A stretch of DNA of 45,415 nucleotides from CAZTZY01 sp964617765. GTDB lineage: Bacteria; Pseudomonadota; Gammaproteobacteria; Pseudomonadales; DT-91. The notes under the pieces are model-generated. The model was not told the DNA's origin. It saw only the letters and a list, made by a program, of their open reading frames with translations, and did not search any database. How positions within the stretch are numbered: position 1 is the first letter of the stretch; each line of letters begins with the position of its first letter. Position numbers and translations under genes: made by a program. Shown here piece by piece: positions 24,993 to 33,170 of this stretch. The stretch lies in the NCBI GenBank assembly GCA_964617765.1, contig CAZTZY010000012.1, forward strand, positions 1 to 45,415, given 5' to 3'.

Positions 24993-25879
24993 GATAAATT
25001 ACTGTGTTCCCAAAGTTTCTCTTCAAAAGCCTGCTCCACGCGGCTGTTAAATTGTGTTTTATTTTTAATAATAAAGAGCTGGCGTTGCAAGTCTAGCTCA
25101 TCAATCGCTAATTCACGCAGTTCCTGGTGTTTCAATTCAGAGGCTATGGCGAGTTCAGAAAGACAACTAATGCCAAAACCGGTTTTAACCGCCTGTTTAA
25201 TCGCTTCGCTGTTGCCGAGTTCCAGTAATTGCCCTTGCGGCTGAAATTTGTTCATGATGGCATTGGTGAAAATGGTGCGTGTGCCAGACCCGGCTTCACG
25301 TAATATCCATGCAGTTTCAGCCAGATCAGTAAAACTGATGTGCTTTTTATTTGCCAAAGGATGAGTATTCGAGCAAAAGATTTTCAAATCGTCGTTGCGC
25401 CAGGCATGTCGCTCCAGTTGTGGAACATCACAGATACCCTCTATCAGGCCTACATCCAGGCGCATATAGCGCATGTCATCAATTATTTGTTCGGTATTGC
25501 CGACTTTCAAGTCGATATGGACCTGGGGATGTAAAGTCAGGAACTCGGCAATAATGGCCGGTGCCAGATAATTGCCAATAGTACTGCTGGCGCCAATGCG
25601 CAATTGTCCCGATAAACCATCCTGCGTCGCAAAGCGCTCTATTTCTTCTGCTAATTGCAGTAATTTTTGTACTTTCGGTTGTAGCAGTGCGCCTATGTTA
25701 TTCAATTTCAGGCGTTTGCCCTGACGCTGAAATAATGGTGTGTTGAGTTGGGATTCAAGCTCTTTGAGAGCCATACTCATGGCAGACTGGGTAAGTGCGA
25801 TTTCATTCGCGGCCAGGCTGATATTTTCATGTTTGGCGATAGCGGCAAACACATGTAATTGTTTTAAAGTAATTCTCAT
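24989..25879 (-). CDS. LysR-family regulator, YeiE-like
   Basis: A 296-residue regulator starting MRITLKQLHVFAAIAKHENI; the in-frame codons upstream are not supported by the family. The winged HTH is at residues 1-60 (SLAANEIALTQSAMSMALKELESQL) and the ligand domain from about 90. GQLRIGASSTIGNYLAPAIIAEF, AWILREAGSGTR and ELGNSEAIKQAVKTGFGISCLS are very close to E. coli YeiE, reported to sense sulfite. It is divergent from the P450 gene with a 461-base gap, so the P450 locus is one possible target. It is translationally coupled to the cnoX-like gene. Confidence 0.88.
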   Translation of the reverse strand: MRITLKQLHVFAAIAKHENISLAANEIALTQSAMSMALKELESQLNTPLFQRQGKRLKLNNIGALLQPKVQKLLQLAEEIERFATQDGLSGQLRIGASSTIGNYLAPAIIAEFLTLHPQVHIDLKVGNTEQIIDDMRYMRLDVGLIEGICDVPQLERHAWRNDDLKIFCSNTHPLANKKHISFTDLAETAWILREAGSGTRTIFTNAIMNKFQPQGQLLELGNSEAIKQAVKTGFGISCLSELAIASELKHQELRELAIDELDLQRQLFIIKNKTQFNSRVEQAFEEKLWEHSNLS

Positions 25880-26340
25880 ATCAATTATTTTTGGGTTGAG
25901 AGTTAAAAATATCAATTTTTCTTGTGTTTATAGCATATAGGCACAGTACACAACAAGATTCCTGAGAGCTGGAATAAACGAGTGGACAGTTTATGAGGGT
26001 AATAAATGTCATCAAATAGACTTTTTTATAGGAAAACACGGAAAGTGCGCGGATTGTACGCGGATTTTCCGAGGATAGTACGGTGAGTTTTTGAGCGTGG
26101 GCGAGGAGCATTTTTTATATTTTATCGTGCCGGGCACCAGTCAATATATCCCATGCCATTCAAAGGAAACCGGACTCAATTTGTCATGGTTTTTTAAAAG
26201 AACTATCAGTTATACTCACTGACCAAAAGGCCCGCCAGAGGCCAAAACGAGGCTGCGCAGTGCCACTTGATTAATTCGCCATGGTTTTTTTATGGTGTGG
26301 CCTGCATAAAAATACTAATAAATACTCTACGGAGAATGCT
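25880..26340. other. 461-bp divergent intergenic region (LysR regulator / P450)
   Basis: No gene was supported. The region is AT-rich near the LysR start and holds a short array of 11-base repeats at 26045-26083. A TATACT box at 26211 and GGAG at 26331 lie ahead of the P450 gene; I could not place a convincing -35 box at correct spacing. LysR-type regulators usually bind such divergent regions. Confidence 0.45.
26045..26083. repeat. three to four degenerate 11-bp direct repeats
   Basis: GTGCGCGGATT, GTACGCGGATT, TTCCGAGGATA and then GTACGG follow one another at an exact 11-base step. Eleven bases is close to one turn of DNA, so the repeats would lie on the same face of the helix, as expected for a regulator-binding array. 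Confidence 0.5.
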
Positions 26341-27732
26341 ATGGCTTCTGCCAATACCCCTGATCTTAGTTATCAACACGCGCCACTGAATACCGAACTC
26401 GATAATATCCCTGGTGATTATGGCTGGATGCCTTATGTGGGAAATACAATGGATCTGCTCGATGACTTATACGGATTTATTGACGGCAACTACAAAAAGT
26501 TTGGCGAAATCTCCAAGGTAAAAATTGGGGGTATGCCGGGTTTGTTAATCGTTGGTGCTGAAAACTTCAAAAATATATACACCGATAAAGATAAAAACTT
26601 TTCAGCGCAAATGGGATATAGCGATTCATTGGCGCATTTTTATGACCGCGCACTGTTGTTGCGTGATTTTGACGATCACCGTTTTCAGCGCCGCATGTTC
26701 CAGACCGCGTTTAAAACCGAGCCTATGAAAGGTTACGTAGGCATTATGAATCCTTTGCTAAAAGCCAATATGGATTCCTGGGAAGGCAAAAAAGATTTCC
26801 TGTTTTTCCCGTCTATTAAAAAAGCCTTGCTGGATGTGGGTGCTACCGTATTTATCGGTGTTGAAGAACTGGGTCCCGAGATGGATAAACTGAACGAAGC
26901 TTTCCTGAATATTTCAGAAAAGGGCCTGATGGGTTTGTTCAAGGTTGATATGCCCCCCTTTAAATACCATAAAGGCAAGGAAGGCGCGCGTTACCTTGAG
27001 CAGTATTTCGAAAAAATCATTCCACAGCGCCGTGCAGGTGAAGGCAGGGATATGCTGACGCATATGGCCAAGGAAAGAATGGAGAATGGTGAATACTTCC
27101 CGGATGTTGACCTGGTGCCACAAGCGAGCTTCCTGTTGTTTGCTGCCCACGATACAACCACTTCCACCTTGAATCATGTATTGTTATATACGGCCCAGCA
27201 TCCTGAATGGCAAGAAAAACTTCGCGCTGAGGCTATAGCGTTAGGAAAGGACGCACTGGAATATGACGATCTCGAAAAAATGGAAATGATGGAGCTGGTA
27301 TTCAAGGAGGCTTTGCGTATGAATCCTTCTGTGTCAATGATGACGCGCCGCACTATCAATGATTGCGTGATTGAAGACAAGAAAAGCGGTGTGACTCATA
27401 AAGTGCCAGCCAACACACAAATCTACATTTGTCCGGTTTATAATCATTTTATGCCTGAATTCTGGACTGAACCATTAAAGTTTGATCCATTGCGGTTTTC
27501 AGCAGGACGTGAAGAGCACAAGAATCATAGCTTCTGTTATATGCCTTTTGGTGGTGGTGCACACAAGTGTATTGGTATGCATTTTGCCAACATGATTGTT
27601 AAATGTTTTATGCATCAATTTTTGTTGAAGTATGATTATTCTTTGCCGGAAGGATATACGCCCAAGATGCAGGCATTCCCTTTACCTAAAACCGCTGATG
27701 GGTTGCCAGTGATATTGAAAGCAAGGAAATAA
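26341..27732 (+). CDS. cytochrome P450
   Basis: A 463-residue soluble-type haem monooxygenase. The start at 26341 (MASANTPDL) has GGAG 7 bases upstream; the upstream in-frame ATG at 26281 adds an unlikely leader. Key motifs: proline-poor N-terminus (PGDYGWMPYVGNT), oxygen-binding I helix LLFAAHDTTTSTL, ExxR in FKEALRMNP, and the haem loop FGGGAHKCIGMHFAN with the iron ligand Cys410. The overall pattern resembles the CYP51/CYP26/CYP120-like branch that oxidises sterols, retinoids and other isoprenoid lipids, but subfamily is not certain. No ferredoxin or reductase gene lies beside it. An intrinsic terminator follows directly; the RND transporter and ABC1-kinase genes come next. Confidence 0.92.
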   Translation: MASANTPDLSYQHAPLNTELDNIPGDYGWMPYVGNTMDLLDDLYGFIDGNYKKFGEISKVKIGGMPGLLIVGAENFKNIYTDKDKNFSAQMGYSDSLAHFYDRALLLRDFDDHRFQRRMFQTAFKTEPMKGYVGIMNPLLKANMDSWEGKKDFLFFPSIKKALLDVGATVFIGVEELGPEMDKLNEAFLNISEKGLMGLFKVDMPPFKYHKGKEGARYLEQYFEKIIPQRRAGEGRDMLTHMAKERMENGEYFPDVDLVPQASFLLFAAHDTTTSTLNHVLLYTAQHPEWQEKLRAEAIALGKDALEYDDLEKMEMMELVFKEALRMNPSVSMMTRRTINDCVIEDKKSGVTHKVPANTQIYICPVYNHFMPEFWTEPLKFDPLRFSAGREEHKNHSFCYMPFGGGAHKCIGMHFANMIVKCFMHQFLLKYDYSLPEGYTPKMQAFPLPKTADGLPVILKARK

Positions 27733-27735
27733 GAC

Positions 27736-27762
27736 AAGCCAGCGTAAAGCTGGCTTTTTTTT
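27736..27762 (+). terminator. intrinsic terminator after the P450 gene
   Basis: AAGCCAGC and GCTGGCTT form an 8-base stem around GTAAA, followed by a run of T to 27762. It begins four bases after the P450 stop. The genes downstream must rely on readthrough or a promoter in the short space before 27811. Confidence 0.88.
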
Positions 27763-27810
27763 AGGTGTTTTAAAGTGAATAAAAAGTAATAAAATTAATA
27801 AGGCTTTGAT

Positions 27811-30279
27811 TTGAAAATTAGACAAAAAGCGGAAAGCCTGTTTGGCTGGATTGGCAGAACCTCATCCCAAAGGCCGTGGCTGTATATTTTTGTATCGTTC
27901 CTGTTGCTGGCATTCTCGGTATGGCGATTGCAGTTTCTGGTGATTGATACCACTACCGAAGGTTTCCTCGCCAAGGATGATCCTGCCATTATTACCTTCA
28001 ATGCTTTCAAGGATGAATTTGGCCGTGACTTGCAGTTCATTGTTTCCGTGCAGAGTGACAAGGCATTCAGTTCGGAGTTTATGCCGCAGTTTATTGCCTT
28101 GCATAAGGCATTGGCCGAAAAAGTGCCTTATGTTGATGAAGTAAATTCCCTGGCTAACGTTCGTGATATATTTGGTGATGAAGGTGATCTTGTCGTCCAG
28201 GATTATTTTGAGGAAATGCCTGAAGGTGATGCTGCATGGGCTGAAAAAAGAAAAAAAGCCCTGGAGCATCCGTTATATCGCAATGTTTATATCTCTGACG
28301 ATGGCAAGATGGTGAACATCTACGTGCGCCCGGCAATGACCTATGCTGTTATGCCCGGCGATGTGGGTAAGGCCGGATTCGACATGATAGGCAAGATGAT
28401 GAAGTTGTATTCAGGTCTTGCCGGTGGGGACGAGGAGAGACCTGAAGTCGGGGTTGAGGTGAATCAGGCTGATATAAAATATGAAGTGCTGGGTGAAATC
28501 CAGGTACATGATATGCATCAGGCGATTAAAAAAGTGATCAGCCAGTTTCCCGAGTTAGAAAAAACTACACATATTGCCGGTACGCCTGTGTTGATGGATG
28601 AGCTCAGCTATTATCTGGTGCAGGATATGCTCAAGTTTATCTCCATGGCTATTGTGGTGATTGCCTGTGTACTGTTTTTTCTGTTCAGGAGTTTGTGGGG
28701 TATTGTGTTGCCGTTGATTGTGGTACTAACGGCATTGATATCTACCATGGCATTGATGCAGCTTACCGGCCAGTCTGTGCAATCGCCCACCGTTATACTG
28801 CCGTCGTTTGTCATGGCGGTAGGCATCAGTGATGCCATACATTTGATCAGCCTCTTTGTAACAAGAATGCGACTGGGTGAAAGCAAACCGGTAGCGCTGG
28901 AATATGCCCTGACTCATTGTGGTGTGCCGATATTTTTTACCATTATCACCACTGCGGCGGGCCTGTTTTCATTTGGTGGTTCGGATATTGTGCCGGTAGC
29001 CAACCTGGGCTGGTTCTCGGCAGCCGGGGTATTTTTTGCCTTTATGTATACCATTTTATTGTTGCCAGCCCTGATTGCAGTGACGCCTATAACCATCAAG
29101 CCGCAGATAGAGCATCCACGACAAACCTGGATAGACAACTTCATACGCTTTTCTGTCAGTTTCTCCAATAAAAGAAAAATACCCATTGTGTTAGTCGGTG
29201 CGGTGATTGCAGGATTTTCCATTTATGGTGCTTTGCAACTCAAGTTTTCACATGACCCGATAAAATGGTTGCCCGAAACATCGCTGGGCCGGCAGGCCAT
29301 CGAAGTAGTGGGTGAAAAAATCGGCGGGATGGTGCCGGTAGAGATTGTTATAGATACTGGCAAGTTTGATGGAGTGAAGGATGCTGAATTCATGCGGCAG
29401 GTCGATGAGGCCGTAAAACTGCTTGAGACCTTCAAGACTGACAAACTGGCTGTGGGCAAGGTTGTGGCAGTGAACACTTTGCTCAAGGAAACTAACAGGG
29501 CATTGATGGATAATGAAGAAAGCGCCTATGCCATTCCTGATAATCGTGAACTGATTGCCCAGGAATTCCTGATGCTGGAAACATCGGGTGCTGAAGACCT
29601 GTTCAAGCTGGTTGACAGCAACTACCAGAAAGTACGCATTACGGTGTTAACGCCATGGGTTGATTCCCTGTATTTTGGGGACTATATCTTTGGAATAGAG
29701 GCATTGTTGCAGGAGAAATTTGCAGGCAAGGCCACGATAGAGATAACCGGCATAGTGCCGATGCTGTCAAAAACGTTGAAAAAGATCATGCATGCCACAG
29801 CGATGAGTTATGCTTTTGCCTTTGTTGTGATCACCTTTATGATGATTATGTTGTTGGGTAGTGTTAAATACGGTTTAATCAGCATGATTCCTAACATTTT
29901 GCCTATTACGATGGTGTTGGCACTGATGCATGTTGCCGGAGCACCACTGGATATGTTCTCCATGTTGATTGGTTCAATCGCCATGGGTCTGGCCGTGGAT
30001 GATACTGTGCATTTCATGGATGGTTTTCGTCACGTTTTTGAAGAGACCGGTGATCCGCATCGCGCTATTGCAGAAACACTGGATGTGAGTGGTCGTGCCA
30101 TGTTAAGTACAGGGGCAGTATTGACCATGGGATTCATGATCTACCTGTTGTCGCCTATGCATAACCTGCAGGATTTTGGTATTTATACTTCATTATGTAT
30201 CGTGATTGCGATGCTGGCAGATTTCTGGATAACACCGGCATTGTTGCTGCTGGTGCACAGGGATAAAAAACGGATTTAA
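27811..30279 (+). CDS. RND/MMPL-superfamily transporter with sterol-sensing-like membrane domains
   Basis: An 822-residue inner-membrane protein of the single-chain RND (MMPL/Patched-like) type. The order is: helix 1 (about residues 22-45), a periplasmic domain (46-268), a five-helix block (272-440), helix 7 (about 455-472), a second periplasmic domain (475-660), and a second five-helix block (665-815). MAVGISDAIHLI in the first half and MGLAVDDTVHFMDGF in the second are the charged helix-4-type motifs for proton coupling. Relatives export lipids, hopanoids or sterols (HpnN, BstA, MmpL). The start is a TTG at 27811 with AAGG upstream. The ATG of the kinase gene is one base after its stop. Confidence 0.9.
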   Translation: MKIRQKAESLFGWIGRTSSQRPWLYIFVSFLLLAFSVWRLQFLVIDTTTEGFLAKDDPAIITFNAFKDEFGRDLQFIVSVQSDKAFSSEFMPQFIALHKALAEKVPYVDEVNSLANVRDIFGDEGDLVVQDYFEEMPEGDAAWAEKRKKALEHPLYRNVYISDDGKMVNIYVRPAMTYAVMPGDVGKAGFDMIGKMMKLYSGLAGGDEERPEVGVEVNQADIKYEVLGEIQVHDMHQAIKKVISQFPELEKTTHIAGTPVLMDELSYYLVQDMLKFISMAIVVIACVLFFLFRSLWGIVLPLIVVLTALISTMALMQLTGQSVQSPTVILPSFVMAVGISDAIHLISLFVTRMRLGESKPVALEYALTHCGVPIFFTIITTAAGLFSFGGSDIVPVANLGWFSAAGVFFAFMYTILLLPALIAVTPITIKPQIEHPRQTWIDNFIRFSVSFSNKRKIPIVLVGAVIAGFSIYGALQLKFSHDPIKWLPETSLGRQAIEVVGEKIGGMVPVEIVIDTGKFDGVKDAEFMRQVDEAVKLLETFKTDKLAVGKVVAVNTLLKETNRALMDNEESAYAIPDNRELIAQEFLMLETSGAEDLFKLVDSNYQKVRITVLTPWVDSLYFGDYIFGIEALLQEKFAGKATIEITGIVPMLSKTLKKIMHATAMSYAFAFVVITFMMIMLLGSVKYGLISMIPNILPITMVLALMHVAGAPLDMFSMLIGSIAMGLAVDDTVHFMDGFRHVFEETGDPHRAIAETLDVSGRAMLSTGAVLTMGFMIYLLSPMHNLQDFGIYTSLCIVIAMLADFWITPALLLLVHRDKKRI

Positions 30280-30280
30280 T

Positions 30281-31609
30281 ATGGCTAAAAAATTTGCCAA
30301 TACACCCGCCAAGCGTTTCCTGAAGTTAACAGGAATGACTGCGCGTGTAGCTGGCAAATATACCGCTGCAAAAATAAAAACATCATTGGCCAGCGCCGAG
30401 AATAAAGAAGAATCGCGATCACAAATGTATTCAGACATTGGCGAGCAGGTTTTACAAACGCTCGGGGAAATGAAAGGCGCGGCGATGAAAGCAGGTCAAA
30501 TCGTCTCTCAGATGCGTCATCTTTTCCCGCCTGAGTTTGCCGAGAAAATCGCCCAGCTGCAAAAAAACAGTGAGCCTATGCCTTATGAGCTTATTGCATC
30601 ACAGGTTCAATTTGAATTGGGTTTTACGCCCGATAAGCTCTTTAAGGTATTTGATAAAACCCCCTTTGCAGCCGCGTCCATAGGTCAGGTACATCGCGCC
30701 ACCACCCATGATGGTCGTGATGTTATCGTCAAGGTGCAATATCCCGGTGTAAAGCAATCCTGTCAGTCTGATCTGGTGCATCTGAAAAGAATGTTTACTT
30801 TGAGTGGCCTGTTGAAAATTGACAAGGCTGCATTGAACGAGATTTTTGCTGCTATCGAAGAAAAGCTGATGGATGAGCTTGACTATAAATCGGAGGCAGA
30901 AAATCTGCGTGAATTCAGGGCATTTCATCAGGGTGATTCGCGAATTATTATTCCACAGGTAATAAATGAATACAGTTCTGAATGTGTATTAACGCTGTCG
31001 GCAGAAATGGGTGACAGTTTCGATGACCTGATATCGGGCAAATACACACAGGAACAAATTAACCAATTATCAGTAGTGTTAGTGGAAGCTGTGTTGCGTG
31101 AAGTCCTGTTTTACCAGAAAGCGCATTGTGATCCACATCCCGGTAATTTTGCTTTTAACCAGCAGGGCCAGGTCATTATCTATGATTATGGTTGTGTTGC
31201 CGATATTCCGCGTTTTGTGATCGATGGTTATATCGATATTGTCTATGCTTCACTGGATGGCGATTTCGATAAAGTGGATGCCATGCTGATAGATCTGGGT
31301 GTCAGGAATCCGAATGAGCCTCCAATAAGTGCCGATCTTTACCGGAAGTGGTTCAAGGCTTTTATACTGCCCATACTTGAAGAGCATGATGTCAATAAAC
31401 TCGTCACCAAAATCCAGTCAGAGATTAATGCCCACATGGAAGAATTCATCCAGTTGCGCGGTGCCTTCCAGCCGAGTGTTGAAACGCTGTTTTTGAATCG
31501 TATTATCGTCGGGCAGTTTTTGAACCTGGTGCAAATGGGCGTCGATATCGACCTGAAGCCCATTGTTTATGCCCACCTGTTTGAAACTGATGAGTCTGAA
31601 GAACATTAA
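30281..31609 (+). CDS. ABC1/UbiB-family atypical kinase
   Basis: A 442-residue protein of the ABC1 (ADCK/COQ8) family. Motifs in order: KGAAMKAGQIVSQM (KxGQ), FAAASIGQVHRAT (the Ala-rich loop), VIVKVQYPG (Lys), AHCDPHPGNFAF and IIYDYGCVADI (DYG in place of DFG). Family members are ATPases that help in the lipid-bound steps of ubiquinone or other isoprenoid metabolism. This copy lacks the C-terminal transmembrane helices of UbiB and sits next to a P450 and a lipid-type transporter, so I infer a dedicated lipid role rather than the ubiquinone one. It is coupled to the RND gene with a one-base gap. Confidence 0.9.
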   Translation: MAKKFANTPAKRFLKLTGMTARVAGKYTAAKIKTSLASAENKEESRSQMYSDIGEQVLQTLGEMKGAAMKAGQIVSQMRHLFPPEFAEKIAQLQKNSEPMPYELIASQVQFELGFTPDKLFKVFDKTPFAAASIGQVHRATTHDGRDVIVKVQYPGVKQSCQSDLVHLKRMFTLSGLLKIDKAALNEIFAAIEEKLMDELDYKSEAENLREFRAFHQGDSRIIIPQVINEYSSECVLTLSAEMGDSFDDLISGKYTQEQINQLSVVLVEAVLREVLFYQKAHCDPHPGNFAFNQQGQVIIYDYGCVADIPRFVIDGYIDIVYASLDGDFDKVDAMLIDLGVRNPNEPPISADLYRKWFKAFILPILEEHDVNKLVTKIQSEINAHMEEFIQLRGAFQPSVETLFLNRIIVGQFLNLVQMGVDIDLKPIVYAHLFETDESEEH

Positions 31610-31728
31610 GTATTACTCAGCGAAAGCAAAAATTGTTGGCATCGTTTTTCACAATAATTCCAGACTATTTCCCCAATGTTAATCGGGCTAAAGAGTCTGG
31701 GTATCAACAGAATACGAAGAGGTAAACC

Positions 31729-32181
31729 ATGACGGATACAAATACAATTATCGATCATGTGCGCATGATTATTCCCCATCTGAACCATTGCAAGCTTTTG
31801 GATATAGGTGTGTTAGAAGTCGGTCTTGGTCGCCTGAAACTGGTGCTGCCTTATAGCGAATCGATTATTGGAAATCCTGAAACCGGTGTGATACATGGCG
31901 GAGCTTTAACGACATTAATGGATACTGCCTGTGGTTTTGCAGCTATTTGTGCATTGGATGAGCCAGGTATTTGCCCTACGCTGGATTTACGTATTGACTA
32001 TATGAAGCCTGCCGAACCAGGACTTGCAGTCATTGGCAGTGCTGAGGCGTATCGTATTAGCCAGAATGTTATTTTTGCCCGTGGCATTGCCTACCATGAA
32101 GGTGATGAGGCGAACCCTATTGCGCATTGCATGGCAAGTTTTATGCGTCTTGATGCCAAAACGGCTGAAAAAAATAACTAG
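31729..32181 (+). CDS. PaaI-type hotdog thioesterase
   Basis: A 150-residue single hotdog domain protein. The signature GVIHGGALTTLMDTACGFAAI has the HGG and the catalytic-type Asp of the PaaI group. Strands LDLRIDYMKPAEPG and VIFARGIAYHEGDEANPIAHC follow. The probable reaction is hydrolysis of an acyl-CoA thioester; the acyl group is unknown. It starts 119 bases after the kinase gene, with GAAGAGG ahead of the ATG, and is followed 11 bases later by a second, different hotdog gene. Confidence 0.85.
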   Translation: MTDTNTIIDHVRMIIPHLNHCKLLDIGVLEVGLGRLKLVLPYSESIIGNPETGVIHGGALTTLMDTACGFAAICALDEPGICPTLDLRIDYMKPAEPGLAVIGSAEAYRISQNVIFARGIAYHEGDEANPIAHCMASFMRLDAKTAEKNN

Positions 32182-32192
32182 GGAGTTTTGCG

Positions 32193-32621
32193 ATGACGAT
32201 GATTGAATTGATAAAACAGGCACGTGAAGAGCGCAATTTTTCCGGTCTCATTGGTAAAGTGCCTTATGCGCAGTTGATTGGTATGCAGGTGATGAGCTTT
32301 GGTAATGAGTTGATGTTTATCCTGCCCGCACTGGAAACTAATATTGGCAATCCAACATTACCGGCTTTGCATGGCGGTTGTATTGGCGGGTTTATGGAAA
32401 ACTCCGCTATATTCCATGTGTTAGCCACACTGGATACAGAGCGTATTCCCAAGGTGGTGGATTTCTCGCTGGACTACTTAAGGCCAGGGCGTTTTCGTGA
32501 TACTTTCGCAACCTGCGAAGTGGTCAGGCAGGGTAAAAAGGTAGTCAATGTATCAGTGAAAGCGTGGCAGACAACCAAATCCGAACCTATCGCCAATGCG
32601 CGTACGCATTTGTTACTGTAA
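32193..32621 (+). CDS. hotdog-fold thioesterase-like protein lacking the PaaI Asp
   Basis: A 142-residue hotdog protein with GGGAG seven bases before its ATG. TLPALHGGCIGGFMENSAIF aligns with the HGG motif of the preceding gene, but a Glu-Asn pair replaces the usual Asp, so catalysis may differ or be absent. VVDFSLDYLRPGRFRD and VNVSVKAWQTTKSEPIA complete the fold. The two hotdog proteins might form a heteromer. The stop codon TAA lies within the left arm of palindromic repeat copy B. Confidence 0.82.
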   Translation: MTMIELIKQAREERNFSGLIGKVPYAQLIGMQVMSFGNELMFILPALETNIGNPTLPALHGGCIGGFMENSAIFHVLATLDTERIPKVVDFSLDYLRPGRFRDTFATCEVVRQGKKVVNVSVKAWQTTKSEPIANARTHLLL

Positions 32622-32645
32622 AGACGTAGCATGCTACGTCTCTAC
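32618..32645. repeat. palindromic repeat, copy B
   Basis: GTAAAGACGTAGCA / TGCTACGTCTCTAC: a 28-base near-perfect palindrome with one mismatch in the outer arm and a perfect 18-base core at 32623-32640. Its left arm supplies the stop codon of the hotdog gene. Confidence 0.75.
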
Positions 32646-32678
32646 GGTGTTGATAATGTCTATTAAGGAACAGAACTT

Positions 32679-33122
32679 ATGAATAACACCCATTCCCTGC
32701 TGATTGGATATATCTTGTGGATTTTCGGTTTTACTGGCGCGCACCGTTTTTATTATGGTAAACCGGTTACCGGGACTTTGTGGTTATGTACGTTTGGTTT
32801 GCTGGGTATTGGCTGGCTGATCGATGTGTTCCTGATTCCCGGCATGGATGCGGCTGCAGACAAGCGTTATAAAGAAGGACCCTTTAATTATTCCGTCGCC
32901 TGGATATTACTGACGTTTTTCGGTTTTTTCGGTGCGCAGCGTTTTTATCTGGGTAAATGGGGAACCGGTTTACTGTGTTTGATTGTCAGTGGTGCCTGTG
33001 CTGTCGGGGTATGGTTTCTGCCGCCGATTTTCCTGCTGGCACCGATAGTGTTGTTTATCTGGGTGTATGATTTCTGGACACTGAATGGACAGGTAGATGC
33101 GATCAATCGAGGTTATGTCTGA
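32679..33122 (+). CDS. membrane protein with two TM2 domains
   Basis: A 147-residue protein with two TM2 domains, each two helices around a GxHRFYxG-type turn: GFTGAHRFYYGKPVTGTLWL in the first and GFFGAQRFYLGKWGTGLLCL in the second. The last helix is followed by WVYDFWTLNGQVDAINRGY. TM2 proteins are found across bacteria and animals with unclear function. It comes 57 bases after the hotdog pair, separated from it by a palindromic repeat, so its link to the lipid locus is loose. AAGGA upstream supports the ATG. Confidence 0.83.
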   Translation: MNNTHSLLIGYILWIFGFTGAHRFYYGKPVTGTLWLCTFGLLGIGWLIDVFLIPGMDAAADKRYKEGPFNYSVAWILLTFFGFFGAQRFYLGKWGTGLLCLIVSGACAVGVWFLPPIFLLAPIVLFIWVYDFWTLNGQVDAINRGYV

Positions 33123-33127
33123 ATATT

Positions 33128-33167
33128 TTCAATGTAGAGACGTAGCATGCTACGTCTCTACATTGAA
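33128..33167. repeat. palindromic repeat, copy C (40-bp perfect palindrome)
   Basis: TTCAATGTAGAGACGTAGCA followed by its exact reverse complement. It starts 6 bases after the TM2-protein stop and ends 3 bases before the convergent stop of the cyclic-nucleotide-binding gene. There is no U-run. The core is the same as copies A and B. Confidence 0.85.
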
Positions 33168-33170
33168 TGC

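Noticed and set aside
25881..26111. Minus-strand 76-codon frame upstream of the LysR gene
   Set aside because: No ribosome binding site, no family likeness, and it overlaps the regulatory region and the true LysR start.
26281..26340. Upstream ATG for the P450 gene
   Set aside because: No good ribosome binding site, and the 20 added residues are not P450-like; GGAG precedes the ATG at 26341.
31660..31700. CCAGACT...AGTCTGG inverted repeat between the ABC1 kinase and hotdog genes
   Set aside because: Seven-base arms with a 27-base loop and no U-run are too weak to call a terminator or operator.
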